This document shows, piece by piece, positions 26,659 to 36,277 of a DNA stretch of 41,704 bases (position 1 is the first letter of the stretch; the number at the start of each line of letters is the position of its first letter). The position numbers and the translations under genes are program-made. Source of the stretch: Rubrivivax sp. (GTDB taxonomy: Bacteria > Pseudomonadota > Gammaproteobacteria > Burkholderiales > Burkholderiaceae_C); assembly GCA_024641965.1 (NCBI GenBank), contig JAHECC010000017.1, forward strand, positions 1 through 41,704, written 5' to 3'. The notes under the pieces are model-generated. The model did not search any database. It saw only the letters and a list, made by a program, of their open reading frames with translations, and had not been told where the DNA came from.

Positions 26659-27321
26659 ATGGTGATCGAGCCCGCGCTGCAGCAGCAGTTGCCGCTGTTC
26701 ATGCTGGCGGCGCTGGTACTGAACGCCACGCCCGGCGTCGATCTGCTGCTCACCGTGTCGCGCACCGCGCAGTCCGGCGCGCGTGCCGGCGTGGCGGCGG
26801 CAGCCGGCATCTGTGTGGGCGCGGTCGTGCATGTGCTCGCCGCAGCCTTCGGTCTGGCCGCATTGCTGGCGTTGTCGGCACAGGCCTTCCTGATCCTCAA
26901 GTGGCTTGGCGCGGCCTACCTGGTGTGGCTGGGGCTGGGCATGCTGCGTTCGGCCTGGCAGGGTGCGTCACCGAAGCAACTCATGCCGGGGCGGCCGAGC
27001 GCAGCGTCCGTTTGGGGCGATTTCCGCCGCGGGCTGCTGACCAACCTGCTGAATCCGAAGGTGGCGCTGTTCATGCTGGCCTTCCTGCCGCAGTTCATCC
27101 CGGCGCATTCGTCGCACAAGACCGTGGCGTTCCTGGCGCTGGGCGCGCTGTTCTTCGTGCAGAGCCTGTTGTTCCTGCTGCTCGTCGTGGCGCTGACGGC
27201 GCGCGTCGCGCGCTGGCCGGCACTGTCCGGTGCCGCGCGCTGGCTCAACGCGGCCGGCGGCCTTCTTTTCCTGGTGCTGGCAGCGCGGCTCGCCGGAACG
27301 CGCAGTGGTGCCCATGTCTGA
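26659..27321 (+). CDS. LysE/RhtB-family amino-acid exporter
   Basis: 220-aa inner-membrane protein with about six transmembrane segments (14-35, 42-70, 72-92, ~125-145, ~150-178, ~190-212). It has the family signature LNATPGVDLLLTVSRTAQSG at the N-terminus, the GICVGAVVHVLAAAFGL helix, and FRRGLLTNLLNPKVALFMLA in the middle. Relatives export threonine, homoserine lactone, leucine or similar. The substrate cannot be read. It follows the thiolase by 9 bases and its stop overlaps the start of the small ORF at 27314. Confidence 0.88.
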   Translation: MVIEPALQQQLPLFMLAALVLNATPGVDLLLTVSRTAQSGARAGVAAAAGICVGAVVHVLAAAFGLAALLALSAQAFLILKWLGAAYLVWLGLGMLRSAWQGASPKQLMPGRPSAASVWGDFRRGLLTNLLNPKVALFMLAFLPQFIPAHSSHKTVAFLALGALFFVQSLLFLLLVVALTARVARWPALSGAARWLNAAGGLLFLVLAARLAGTRSGAHV

Positions 27322-27462
27322 GACCGATTTCAGTTCCAACGACGCCGATCTGACGCAGGCCCCCGTCCGGGTCGGCAAGCCCAACGGCAGCGCATTTTCC
27401 GGCGGCACCGACTGCGTCGTCGGCCGCGGCACGATGCTGGTCAGGCATCTCGGCGCCACGGC

Positions 27463-27466
<4 letters not shown>
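27314..27466 (+). CDS. Small ORF of 50 codons coupled to LysE and SDR genes
   Basis: Reads MSETDFSSNDADLTQAPVRV, then GKPNGSAFSGGTDCVVGRGTMLVRHLGATA. It has an ATG inside the end of the LysE gene (8-base overlap) and its TGA overlaps the ATG of the SDR gene (ATGA at 27463-27466). About 80 % of its third codon positions are G or C, mostly C, as in the neighbouring real genes. It has no membrane segment and one Cys. I recognise no family. The overlaps on both sides and the codon bias support a real small protein or a translational-coupling leader, but it is short and might be chance. Confidence 0.5.
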
Positions 27467-28131
<665 letters not shown>

Positions 28132-28153
28132 GCCTCTTCGGAAGGAAAGTCCC

Positions 28154-29284
28154 ATGCTGCTCAGTGAAGACCACCTTGCCGTGCAGGACGCCGTGCGCAA
28201 TTTCGTGCAGGCCGAGATTGCGCCGCATGCGGCCGAATGGGACCGCACGCACCGGTTTCCCAAGACCCAGTTGCGTGGCCTGGCCGAGCTGGGCTGCTGC
28301 GGCGTGGCCGTGCCGGAGGAGGATGGCGGTGCAGGGCTCGACTACCTGGCGCTGGCGCTGATCCTGGAGGAGATCGCCGCCGGTGACGGCGCCACCAGCA
28401 CCGTGGTCAGCGTCAACAACTGCCCGGTGTGCTCGATCCTGATGGCCTTTGGCACTGTCGAGCAGAAACAATCCTTCCTGCAGCCGCTGGCGCGCGGCCA
28501 GAAGCTCGGTGCCTTCTGCCTGACCGAGCCGCATGTCGGCTCCGAGGCCGGGGGGCTGAAGACCAGTGCCGTACGCGACGGCGACGACTACGTCCTCAAC
28601 GGCGTCAAGCAGTTCATCACCAGTGGCAAGAACGGCGACCTGGCCATCGTCATGGCGGTCACCGACAAGTCAGCCGGCAAGAAGGGCATCAGCGCCTTCG
28701 TCGTGCCCACCGACACGCCCGGCTACAAGGTGGCACGCATCGAGGACAAGATGGGCCAGCGCGCCAGCGACACCGCGCAGATCCTGTTCGACGACTGCCG
28801 TGTGCCCGCTGCCAACCTGCTGGGCGACGAGGGCATGGGCCTGAGGATCGCGTTGTCGGGCCTGGAAGGCGGGCGCATCGGCATCGCCAGCCAGGCCGTG
28901 GGCATGGCGCGCGCCGCCTTCGACGCCGCGCTGGCCTACAGCAAGGAGCGCCAGGCTTTCGGTGCGCCGATCTTCAGCCACCAGGCAGTGCAGTTCAAGC
29001 TCGCCGACATGGCCACGCAGATCGAGGCCGCACGGCAGTTGATCTGGCATGCCGCCACGTTGAAGGATGCCGGCAAGCCCTGCCTGAAGGAAGCGGCGAT
29101 GGCCAAGCTCTTCGCCAGCGAGATGGCCGAGCGTGTGTGCTCGGCGGCGATCCAGGTCTTCGGCGGCTACGGCTACGTCAATGACTTCCCGGTCGAGCGC
29201 ATCTACCGCGACGTGCGTGTGTGCCAGATCTACGAGGGTACGAGCGAGGTGCAGAAGATCCTCATCGGCCGGGCGCTGGCGTAG
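28154..29284 (+). CDS. Acyl-CoA dehydrogenase
   Basis: 376-aa FAD enzyme that makes a trans-2,3 double bond in acyl-CoA and passes electrons to ETF. Family segments: [18 protein letters not shown] (flavin/substrate loop), [44 protein letters not shown] and [20 protein letters not shown]. The catalytic base is Glu361 in IYEGTSEVQ. Most like short/branched-chain types, but the substrate cannot be fixed. I start at ATG 28154, after GGAAGGAA, because the longer open frame from 28016 overlaps the SDR gene. cdd begins 16 bases after its stop. Confidence 0.93.
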   Translation: MLLSEDHLAVQDAVRNFVQAEIAPHAAEWDRTHRFPKTQLRGLAELGCCGVAVPEEDGGAGLDYLALALILEEIAAGDGATSTVVSVNNCPVCSILMAFGTVEQKQSFLQPLARGQKLGAFCLTEPHVGSEAGGLKTSAVRDGDDYVLNGVKQFITSGKNGDLAIVMAVTDKSAGKKGISAFVVPTDTPGYKVARIEDKMGQRASDTAQILFDDCRVPAANLLGDEGMGLRIALSGLEGGRIGIASQAVGMARAAFDAALAYSKERQAFGAPIFSHQAVQFKLADMATQIEAARQLIWHAATLKDAGKPCLKEAAMAKLFASEMAERVCSAAIQVFGGYGYVNDFPVERIYRDVRVCQIYEGTSEVQKILIGRALA

Positions 29285-29300
29285 GCACTTCGACGCAGCC

Positions 29301-29711
29301 ATGGATGCGACGCAACGGGTGGCTCTGCTGAAGGCGGCACACGCCGCGCGGCTGCAGGCCCATGCGCCGTACTCCGGGTTTCGCGTCGGTGCGGCGGTGC
29401 TCGACGAGGCCGGGCGCATCCACGCGGGCTGCAACGTCGAGAACGCCGCCTACCCGCAGGGCCTGTGCGCCGAGGCCGTTGCGTTGGGCGCGATGGTACT
29501 GGCGGGAGGGCGCAGCGCGCGCGCACTGCTGGTGGCCGGCGAGGGGCCGAAATGGGTCACGCCCTGCGGCGGCTGCCGGCAGAAGCTGCGCGAGTTCGCC
29601 GGCGGCGCCACGCCGGTGCTGCTGGCCGATGCCACCGACGTGCGGCAGACCTTCACGCTGGACGAGCTGCTGCCGCACAGCTTCGGCCCGGCCCATCTGG
29701 AGCCGCGATGA
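29301..29711 (+). CDS. cdd: Cytidine deaminase
   Basis: Deaminates cytidine and deoxycytidine to (deoxy)uridine in pyrimidine salvage. The 136-aa length and the zinc ligands Cys56 and Cys89/Cys92 (LCAEAV and PCGGCRQ) with catalytic Glu58 fit the small homotetrameric type. GCNVENAAYPQG is the substrate-binding strand. The ATG at 29301 lies 16 bases after the acyl-CoA dehydrogenase stop; the cdd stop overlaps the start of the purine nucleoside phosphorylase gene (ATGA). It opens the nucleoside-salvage group. Confidence 0.94.
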   Translation: MDATQRVALLKAAHAARLQAHAPYSGFRVGAAVLDEAGRIHAGCNVENAAYPQGLCAEAVALGAMVLAGGRSARALLVAGEGPKWVTPCGGCRQKLREFAGGATPVLLADATDVRQTFTLDELLPHSFGPAHLEPR

Positions 29712-30529
29712 CACCGCTTGCCGAATCCCTGGACATCATCCGCGAGCGCGTGCCGGCGGCGCGTCCGCGCATCGCCGTGCTGCTCGGTTCGGGCTGGGGC
29801 GGCATGGCGAAGCAACTGAAGGGCGCGACGCGAATCGCCTATGCCGATCTGCCCGGCTTCCCGGCCGCCGACGTGCCGGGTCACGCGGGCGAACTTTGGC
29901 TGGGCCGGCTCGGCACGGTCGAGGTGGCGCTGCTGTCCGGCCGCCGGCATGTGTACGAGGATGACCACGCCGACGGCATGAAGGGCGCGTTGCGCACGCT
30001 GCGCGCGCTGGGCTGTCAGGTGCTGGTGCAGACCAACGCTGCGGGCAGCCTGGATGCCTCGATACCGTCAGGCAGCCTGATGCTGGTCACCGACCACCTG
30101 AACATCGCGCAGCGCTCGCCGCTGGTCGGCGCGATCGGCACCGAGCGCTTCGTGAACATGGTGGATGCCTACGACCCGGCGCTGCGCAAGCTGGCGCAAG
30201 AGGCGGCGTCGCGGCGCGGCATCACGCTGCACGAAGGCGTGTTCGCCTGGGTGCTGGGCCCGCAATTCGAGACCCCGGCCGAAATTCGCATGCTGCGCAC
30301 GCTGGGCGCCCAGGCGGTGGGCATGAGCACCGTGCCGGAGACGATCCTCGCGCGCCACGCCGGCCTGCGCGTGCTGGCGCTGTCGCTGATCACGAACATG
30401 GCGGCCGGGCTGTCCGGCGAGTTGCTGAGCCATGCACATACGCTGTCAGTGGCCGGGGCGACGGCGGACAAGGCTGGTGCGTTGCTGGCCGACATCGCGC
30501 AGGCCATCGCTGCCGTGCACGCGCCGTGA
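29708..30529 (+). CDS. Purine nucleoside phosphorylase (class I, trimeric type)
   Basis: Splits purine (deoxy)nucleosides with phosphate into base and (deoxy)ribose 1-phosphate. The 273-aa product has the family blocks AVLLGSGWGGMAKQL (phosphate loop), LSGRRHVYE, VQTNAAGSLDASIPSG, GPQFETPAEIRMLRTLGAQA, VGMSTVPE and LSLITNMAAG. The Glu in QFETPAE and the Asn in ITN match residues that favour 6-oxopurines in the trimeric class. It overlaps cdd upstream by four bases and deoC downstream (GTGA). PunA/XapA-like; the exact subclass is uncertain. Confidence 0.92.
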   Translation: MTPLAESLDIIRERVPAARPRIAVLLGSGWGGMAKQLKGATRIAYADLPGFPAADVPGHAGELWLGRLGTVEVALLSGRRHVYEDDHADGMKGALRTLRALGCQVLVQTNAAGSLDASIPSGSLMLVTDHLNIAQRSPLVGAIGTERFVNMVDAYDPALRKLAQEAASRRGITLHEGVFAWVLGPQFETPAEIRMLRTLGAQAVGMSTVPETILARHAGLRVLALSLITNMAAGLSGELLSHAHTLSVAGATADKAGALLADIAQAIAAVHAP

Positions 30530-31302
30530 CTGGCGCCGCACCAATGACCGAGGTGGCGCGGGTGGCGCTGAGCTGCCTCGACCTCACCAGCCTGGGCGAT
30601 CAGGACAGCTCGGCCGACGTCGGGCGCCTGTGCGAGCGCGCACAAGGCCCTTTCGGCACGGTGGCGGCGGTGTGCGTCTGGCCACGCTTCGCGGCGCTGG
30701 CACGGCGGCGGCTGCCGGCAACCGTCGCCGTGGCGGCGGTGGCCAACTTCCCGGCCGGCGGCACCGACATCGACGCAGCGCTGGCCGATGTGCGGCAGAT
30801 CGTCGCTGGCGGTGCGCAGGAGGTGGATGTGGTGCTGCCCTGGCGCGCGCTGCGCGATGGCGACGACGCGGCCGCGGCGCGCCTGCTCGACGCAGTGCGC
30901 GGCGCCTGCGCCGGCCTGAGGCTGAAGGTGATTCTCGAGACGGGGGAACTGCACGACGACGCTCTGATCAAGCGCGCCGCGCAGTTGGCATTGGCGCATG
31001 GTGCCGACTTCCTCAAGACCAGCACCGGCAAGACGCCGCACGGCGCCACGCCGCAGGCCGTGCGGCTGCTGCTGCAGGCGATCGCCAGTGATGCACAAGC
31101 GCGGCATCTCGTCGGCGTGAAGGTCTCTGGCGGCATCCGCAGCGTGACCGATGCGCTGCCCTACATTGAACTCACCCGCGAGTCGCTGGGCGCCGATGCG
31201 CTGAACCCTCAGCGCTTGCGCATCGGCGCGAGCAGCCTGCTCGACGACATCGAATCGGTGCTCGGCGGCAGGGCGCCGGCCGGCGCGCCCGTGGGCTACT
31301 GA
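30526..31302 (+). CDS. deoC: Deoxyribose-phosphate aldolase
   Basis: Class I aldolase cleaving 2-deoxy-D-ribose 5-phosphate into acetaldehyde and glyceraldehyde 3-phosphate. The 258-aa product has the Schiff-base Lys164 in FLKTSTGK, the second Lys199 in VKVSGGIR and the acidic residue in EVDVVLPW, matching E. coli 167/201/102. The length is normal. I give the GTG start at 30526 (GTGA overlap with the phosphorylase); ATG 30544 six codons later is an alternative. deoA follows after four bases. Confidence 0.94.
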   Translation: MTGAAPMTEVARVALSCLDLTSLGDQDSSADVGRLCERAQGPFGTVAAVCVWPRFAALARRRLPATVAVAAVANFPAGGTDIDAALADVRQIVAGGAQEVDVVLPWRALRDGDDAAAARLLDAVRGACAGLRLKVILETGELHDDALIKRAAQLALAHGADFLKTSTGKTPHGATPQAVRLLLQAIASDAQARHLVGVKVSGGIRSVTDALPYIELTRESLGADALNPQRLRIGASSLLDDIESVLGGRAPAGAPVGY

Positions 31303-31306
31303 AACC

Positions 31307-32647
31307 ATGCTGGCCCAGGAGCTGATTCGCATCAAGCGCGACGGCGGCGCGCTCGACGCCGCGCAGTTCGACGCCTTCGTGCACGGCCTGGTGGACCACA
31401 GCTGGAGCGAAGGCCAGGCCGCGGCGATGGCGATGGCGATGTTCATCAATGGCCTGTCCAGCGCCGAGACGGTGGAACTGACGCGGGCGATGACCCGCTC
31501 CGGCCAGGTGCTGGACTGGGCGGCCGACCGCTTTGGTGGCCCGGTGCTGGACAAGCATTCCACCGGCGGCGTCGGCGACAAGGTCAGCCTGATGCTGGCG
31601 CCGATCATGGCCGCCTGCGGCGCGGTGGTGCCGATGATCAGCGGGCGCGCGCTCGGCCACACCGGCGGCACGCTCGACAAGTTCGACAGCATCCCCGGCT
31701 ACCGCACCACGCCCGACATCGCGCAGTTGCGCCAGGCACTGCACAGCGCGGGCTGCGCGATCATCGGCCAGACACCCGAGCTGGCGCCGGCCGACCGGCG
31801 GCTGTATGCGATCCGCGATGTCACCGCCACGGTCGAGTCGATCCCGTTGATCACCGCCAGCATCCTGTCGAAGAAGCTGGCCGCCGGGCTGCACGGCCTG
31901 GTGATGGACGTGAAGTGCGGTAACGGCGCCTTTGCCGTCACGCCGGAAATGGCCCTGGCGCTGGCGCAGTCGCTGGTGGCCGTGGCGAATGGTGCCGGGC
32001 TGCCGACCCGTGCGCTGGTCACCGACATGAACCAGGTGCTCGGCCATGCCTGCGGCAACGCGCTGGAGGTGCTGGAGGCGGTGGCCTTCCTGCGCGGCGA
32101 GCGGCGCAGCCCGCGCCTGCTGCAGGTGACGCGGCTGCTGTGCGCCGAACTGCTGCAGATCGGTGCCTTGGCCGACGACGAGGCCTCGGCGCTGAAGCGT
32201 GTCGACGAAGCACTCGACGACGGCTCGGCGCTCGAGCACTTTGCGCGCATGGTCGCGGCGCTCGGCGGGCCGGCGGACTTCTGCGAGTGCGCTGGCCGGC
32301 ACCTGGCCGCCGCGCCGGTTCAGCGCGCCGTGCCGGCGCCGCATGCGGGCTGGATCGTGGCCAAGGCCACGCGCGACATCGGGCTGGCCGTGATCGAACT
32401 CGGCGGCGGCCGGCGCCGCGCGGCCGACCCCATCGACCACCGCGTCGGCTTCGCCGAGATGGTGTCGATAGGGCAACGCGTCGAACGCGGTGATCCGTTG
32501 GCCGCGGTGCATGCCGCCCACGCCGACAGTGCCGATGCCGCTACGCGGCGGCTGCAGGCCTGCATCCATATCGGCGACGTGCCGCCGGCGCCACTGCCGG
32601 TGCTGATCGCGCGTGTCGCCGAACCCTTCACAAGGACACACCCATGA
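31307..32647 (+). CDS. deoA: Thymidine phosphorylase
   Basis: Phosphorolyses thymidine and deoxyuridine to base and 2-deoxyribose 1-phosphate. The 446-aa product has the glycosyltransferase-type signature DKHSTGGVGDKVSL near residues 83-96, SGRALGHTGGTLDK, and the alpha-domain N-terminus RIKRDGGALDAAQFDAFVHG; the C-terminal domain (VELGGG-like) is present. The length is typical. Its TGA overlaps the RidA-family ATG (ATGA at 32644-32647). The phosphopentomutase (deoB) needed to feed DeoC is not in the cluster. Confidence 0.95.
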   Translation: MLAQELIRIKRDGGALDAAQFDAFVHGLVDHSWSEGQAAAMAMAMFINGLSSAETVELTRAMTRSGQVLDWAADRFGGPVLDKHSTGGVGDKVSLMLAPIMAACGAVVPMISGRALGHTGGTLDKFDSIPGYRTTPDIAQLRQALHSAGCAIIGQTPELAPADRRLYAIRDVTATVESIPLITASILSKKLAAGLHGLVMDVKCGNGAFAVTPEMALALAQSLVAVANGAGLPTRALVTDMNQVLGHACGNALEVLEAVAFLRGERRSPRLLQVTRLLCAELLQIGALADDEASALKRVDEALDDGSALEHFARMVAALGGPADFCECAGRHLAAAPVQRAVPAPHAGWIVAKATRDIGLAVIELGGGRRRAADPIDHRVGFAEMVSIGQRVERGDPLAAVHAAHADSADAATRRLQACIHIGDVPPAPLPVLIARVAEPFTRTHP

Positions 32648-33039
32648 CACGTCGACACATCAGCTCGGGCTCCACCTTCGAGGCGCAGGCCGCCTATTCA
32701 CGCGCCGTGGTCGATGGCGACTGGGTCTTCGTCTCCGGCACCACCGGTTTCGACTACGCGACGATGACGATCGCCGAGGGCATCGTCGAACAGACCGAAC
32801 AGTGTTTCGCCAACATCGCGCAGGCGCTGCGCGAGGCCGGTGCGTCGCTGGCCGACGTGGTGCGCGTGCACTACATCGTGCCGGTGGCCAGTGAATTCGA
32901 GCCATGCTGGCCGGTGCTGCGCAAGCATTTCGGCGAGGTGCGGCCCGCGGCGACGATGATCTCGGCAGCGCTGATCGACCCGCGCATCCGCATCGAGATC
33001 GAGGTCACTGCGCGCAAGCGCGCGAACGAGCCGGCATGA
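32644..33039 (+). CDS. RidA/YjgF-family protein
   Basis: 131-aa trimeric-type Rid protein. Family members hydrolyse reactive enamine/imine intermediates, but not all subfamilies do. It contains VSGTTGFDYATM, ANIAQALREAGASLADVVRVHYIV and RPAATMISAALIDPRIRIEIEVTA; the Arg of VRPAATM is the catalytic-type Arg of active RidA proteins. Overlaps deoA and the PaaI thioesterase gene by four bases each. In this context it may protect against deaminase by-products, which is inference. Confidence 0.88.
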   Translation: MTRRHISSGSTFEAQAAYSRAVVDGDWVFVSGTTGFDYATMTIAEGIVEQTEQCFANIAQALREAGASLADVVRVHYIVPVASEFEPCWPVLRKHFGEVRPAATMISAALIDPRIRIEIEVTARKRANEPA

Positions 33040-33479
33040 GCAAGCACACCCCCGAGTTCTGGAACCATCGCGGCGCAGGCAAGCTGCCGGGCCACCTGGG
33101 CATGGTCGTCACGCTCAGCGGCGCTCGCGAACTGCGTGCCGAACTGCGCGTGCAGGAGCACCTGATGGCGCCCAACGGATTCCTGCATGCCGGCAGCCTG
33201 GTCACGCTGGCCGACACCTGCTGCGGCTATGGTTGCGTCAACAACCTGCCCGCCGATGCCAGCGGCTTCACCACGGTGGAGCTGAAGAGCAACTTCCTCG
33301 GCACCACGCGCGACGGCCATGTCGACTGCGTCGCTACCGCGGCGCACTTGGGTCGCAGCACGCAGCTTTGGGACGCCGTGCTGACGCACCGCGAAAGCGG
33401 CAAGACGCTGGCGCTGTTCCGTTGCACGCAGATGCTGCTGTACCCCAAGGCGCCCGCGACGCAGGGCGGACCCGCATGA
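33036..33479 (+). CDS. PaaI-type hotdog thioesterase
   Basis: 147-aa hotdog-fold protein of the PaaI family, expected to hydrolyse acyl-CoA thioesters. The helix-containing segment APNGFLHAGSLVTLADTCCGYG (HG-containing PaaI motif), followed by FTTVELKSNFLGTT and LGRSTQLWDAVLTH, defines the family. The start is the ATG overlapping the RidA stop; its own stop overlaps the DUF2164 ATG. Substrate unknown. Confidence 0.86.
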   Translation: MSKHTPEFWNHRGAGKLPGHLGMVVTLSGARELRAELRVQEHLMAPNGFLHAGSLVTLADTCCGYGCVNNLPADASGFTTVELKSNFLGTTRDGHVDCVATAAHLGRSTQLWDAVLTHRESGKTLALFRCTQMLLYPKAPATQGGPA

Positions 33480-33745
33480 ACATCGAGCTGTCGAAGGAAG
33501 TGCGCGAGCGGGCGGTGGCTTCGATCGAGCGCTACGTGCGCGAGAACTTCGACGAGCCCATCGGCAACATCCAGGCCGCCGCGCTGCTGAACTTCTTCCT
33601 GGCCGAGATCGGGCCGAGCATCTACAACCGGGCCATCGCCGACGCGCAGCAGCGCCTGATGGTGCGTGTCGGCGAGCTCGACATCGAATGCCACGCCGAG
33701 GAATTCGGCCATTGGCCGACGGCCGCGCGCAAGCGAGCGCGCTGA
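33476..33745 (+). CDS. DUF2164 family protein
   Basis: 89-aa soluble protein, IELSKEVRERAVASIERYVR followed by ENFDEPIGNIQAAALLNFFLAEIGPSIYNRAIADA, a DUF2164 pattern. Mostly helical and charged; function unknown. It overlaps the thioesterase stop by four bases and lies five bases before the MFS gene, so it belongs to the same run of genes. Confidence 0.8.
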   Translation: MNIELSKEVRERAVASIERYVRENFDEPIGNIQAAALLNFFLAEIGPSIYNRAIADAQQRLMVRVGELDIECHAEEFGHWPTAARKRAR

Positions 33746-33750
33746 GCCCG

Positions 33751-34980
33751 ATGCCGGCGGCGCTCGACGAGTTCCGCACGCCGCGCCCGCTGGCCGGCTG
33801 GCGCGTGCTGCTCACCACCTTCTGCATGGCACTGGCGGCCTGGGGCCTGGGCTTCTACAGCCTGTCGGTGTACGTGCAGTACCTGAGCGCGGCCGGGCAT
33901 TTTTCGGCGGCGCTGCTGTCGGCGGCCACGACCTTTCACTTCCTGGTCGGCGCGGCCGCGCTGTATGCCGTCGAACATGCCGCCACGCGCTTCGGCCGCA
34001 AGCGCGTGGTCATCGCCGGCGTGCTGCTGATGGCCGGCTGCGCCAGCGCGCTGGCCTATGTGCCGAACGCCTTCTGGCTGTTCGCGGCCTATGCCGGCAT
34101 GGCCTTCGGCTGGGCTGCGATCTCGGGCACGGCGATCACGCAGATCATCGGCCAGTGGTTCCACCACAAGCGTGGCCTGGCGCTGAACGTCGCACTCACC
34201 GGCGCCAGTGCGGCCGGTTTCGTGGTCGTGCCGGCCCTGGTGGCGGCCATCGCGCGCTTCGGCATGGGCCCGGGCGTGGCGCTGATGGCGGCGCTGCTGG
34301 CACTGGTCCTGCTGGCACTGATCGGGTTGAACCTGGTCGAACCGGATGCGCGGCCCATGGAGGTGCCGGGTTCTGTGCCCGGCACAGGCCGGCCGCTCGA
34401 CGAGGCGCTGCGCATGGACCGGCACCTGCTGCTGCTTTGCGCACTGTTCGGCATCGGCTGGCTGGCGCAAGTGGCCTTCCTGGCGCAGCAGCTGCCGCTG
34501 CTGGTGCCGCGCGTTGGCGCGGCGCATGCCACCGCGGCCGTCGCCGCGACCACGGCCAGCTCGCTGCTCGGGCGCCTGGTCATGGCCAGCTTCATCGACC
34601 GCATCGACCACCGCCGAGCCACAGCGGCCAGTTTCGGCCTGCAGGCCGTGGGCGTGGTGCTGATGCTGGCGACGGACCGGCCGCTGTGGGTCATCGCCGG
34701 CTGCTGTCTGGTCGGGGTCTCGGTGGGCAATGTCATCACCCTGCCGGCGATGTTCGCGCAGCGTGAATTCGCGCCGCAGCACTACGGGCGCGTGGTCACA
34801 CGCGTGTGGTCGGTGGGCCAGGTGATGTATGCCTTCGGTCCGATCGGCGCCGGCCTGTTGCTTAGTGCCACCGCCTCGTCTACCTGGCCGCTGCTGGCCT
34901 GCCTGGCGTGCCAACTGCTGGCGGCGGTGCTGAGCCTGGTGCGGCCGCGCGCGCCGGGCCCTGGCGGGGCCGTTGCTTGA
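33751..34980 (+). CDS. MFS transporter
   Basis: 409-aa major-facilitator permease with about 12 membrane segments and a central loop (about 200-225). It carries the MFS motif-A-like ATRFGRKRVVIAGVLL near 80-95, GTAITQIIGQWFHHKRGLAL and a second-half repeat ASFIDRIDHRRAT. It resembles monocarboxylate/OFA-type carriers more than nucleoside transporters. The substrate is unknown. ATG 33751 is chosen; the frame is open 21 codons upstream. It ends the long plus-strand run. Confidence 0.85.
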   Translation: MPAALDEFRTPRPLAGWRVLLTTFCMALAAWGLGFYSLSVYVQYLSAAGHFSAALLSAATTFHFLVGAAALYAVEHAATRFGRKRVVIAGVLLMAGCASALAYVPNAFWLFAAYAGMAFGWAAISGTAITQIIGQWFHHKRGLALNVALTGASAAGFVVVPALVAAIARFGMGPGVALMAALLALVLLALIGLNLVEPDARPMEVPGSVPGTGRPLDEALRMDRHLLLLCALFGIGWLAQVAFLAQQLPLLVPRVGAAHATAAVAATTASSLLGRLVMASFIDRIDHRRATAASFGLQAVGVVLMLATDRPLWVIAGCCLVGVSVGNVITLPAMFAQREFAPQHYGRVVTRVWSVGQVMYAFGPIGAGLLLSATASSTWPLLACLACQLLAAVLSLVRPRAPGPGGAVA

Positions 34981-35081
34981 CGGCACCCGTGGCCCGCCCC
35001 TCCATCGGCATGCGAGGCGGTATCGTTCATGGCACCGGTGGCGTTCGCCCTTCGACCGCCGCTGAAGCACCGCACCCCGAC

Positions 35082-35543
35082 ATGCAGGCACTTGAACACA
35101 GGATCCCTCCGCCGCTGGTGGCCGCATTGATTGCCGCCGCCATGTGGCTGCTCGCATCACCCACGCCCTTGCTGGCCGTGCCGGAGCTGCTGCGCCATGG
35201 TCTGAGCTTGCTCATCGCCACGACCGGCCTGGTTTTCGACCTGCTCGGCCTGCTGGCCTTTCGCGCACAGCGCACCACGATCAACCCGCTGCAGCCGGCC
35301 CGCGCGTCGGCAATGGTCACCAGCGGCATCTACCGCGTGACGCGCAACCCGATGTACATCGGCCTGGCGCTGCTGCTGCTGGCATGGGCCGTGCACCTGG
35401 CGTCGCTCTGGCCCCTGCTGGGTCCGCCGCTGTTCGTGCTGTACATGAACCGATTCCAGATCCGGCCCGAGGAAAGGGCACTCGAAAGCCTGTTTGGCGA
35501 GGCCTACAGTCGCTACGCCGAACGCGTGCGCAGGTGGTTGTGA
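35082..35543 (+). CDS. Isoprenylcysteine methyltransferase-like membrane protein
   Basis: 153-aa protein with three or four hydrophobic segments and the ICMT/PEMT signature: GIYRVTRNPMYIGLALLLLA (near 85-105) and RPEERALESLFGEAYSRYAE at the C-terminus. Such proteins methylate lipids or prenylated groups with S-adenosylmethionine; the bacterial substrates are mostly unknown. ATG 35082 is used because the family match begins near there; upstream frame residues look non-coding. A small unknown gene follows after 27 bases. Confidence 0.85.
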   Translation: MQALEHRIPPPLVAALIAAAMWLLASPTPLLAVPELLRHGLSLLIATTGLVFDLLGLLAFRAQRTTINPLQPARASAMVTSGIYRVTRNPMYIGLALLLLAWAVHLASLWPLLGPPLFVLYMNRFQIRPEERALESLFGEAYSRYAERVRRWL

Positions 35544-35570
35544 CACGCTCTACATTACGAGGACCTACCG

Positions 35571-35759
35571 ATGAACGATATCGACACCATCAACGACGCC
35601 TACGCCGACGCCGTGAAAGGCCTGTTCCGGGTAATGATGGGTTCCTACGCTTCGGCGCAGGGCAACGAGTCCGCCGAAAAGAAGGTTGACGAGGCCTTCA
35701 GGACCGGACTGATACTGACACGCAAGGTCAGAGACCGTGCGCTAACGATGGCCAGGTAG
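35571..35759 (+). CDS. Small conserved-looking hypothetical protein
   Basis: 62 codons, MNDIDTINDAYADAVKGLFR, then VMMGSYASAQGNESAEKKVDEAFRTGLILTRKVRDRALTMAR. Mostly helical and soluble. GAGGA lies seven bases before the ATG. The AYADA...F..GL.L..K.RDRAL pattern looks like short hypothetical proteins of Burkholderiales; I cannot name a family. Convergent with the HTH gene. Confidence 0.65.
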   Translation: MNDIDTINDAYADAVKGLFRVMMGSYASAQGNESAEKKVDEAFRTGLILTRKVRDRALTMAR

Positions 35760-35787
35760 GGGCGGGCTGCGGCGCTGCGGGCGTCGC

Positions 35788-36231
35788 TCACCTTCCGCCG
35801 GATTCGCGCAATGCCGCCAGTCGCGCCGCGGCTTCCTTCTTGCCCATGGTGCGCAACGCCGCGATGGCCTGCAGGTTCCTTGCGCGCGGCCGTGCCGAGC
35901 CGTCCTCCCAGTTGTAGACCGATTGGCCCGAGGAACCCACCAGCAGACCGCAGTCGTGCGCCGACAACCCGAGGCGCTTGCGTTGCGAGGCCAGTCCCTT
36001 GGCCGTGAAGCGCAGTTTCGCCTCCGAGGCCGTGGCGGCTTCGGCTGGGGCCGCGCGGGCCTTGGCGTGACGCCGTAGCTGCTGTTCCAGTTCGCTCGCG
36101 CGGCGCTTCAGGGCGGCGATCTCGGTGCGGTAGCTGGCCACGGCCTTTTTCAGTCCGAGGGTCTGTGTGCGCACTTCCTTGCGAGCGACACGCGCGATCT
36201 CGCTTTTCAGCACGGTGGCAATGTTCGTCAT
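35788..36231 (-). CDS. Helix-turn-helix protein with N-terminal coiled coil
   Basis: 147-aa protein. Residues 1-60 are basic and predicted coiled coil (ARKEVRTQTLGLKKAVASYR, ALKRRASELEQQLRRHAK); an Ala-rich linker follows; residues 75-130 form an XRE-type HTH (LASQRKRLGLSAHDCGLLVG, SSGQSVYNWEDGSARP, RARNLQAIAALRTMGKKEA). Probably a DNA-binding regulator or chromatin-like protein. It is divergent from the Gfo/Idh/MocA gene across a 131-base gap with two hairpins. Confidence 0.8.
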   Translation of the reverse strand: MTNIATVLKSEIARVARKEVRTQTLGLKKAVASYRTEIAALKRRASELEQQLRRHAKARAAPAEAATASEAKLRFTAKGLASQRKRLGLSAHDCGLLVGSSGQSVYNWEDGSARPRARNLQAIAALRTMGKKEAAARLAALRESGGR

Positions 36232-36277
36232 GCCGGATATTTTGCGTCAGCCGCAGGAGCCTGCCTAATCCCGAAAC

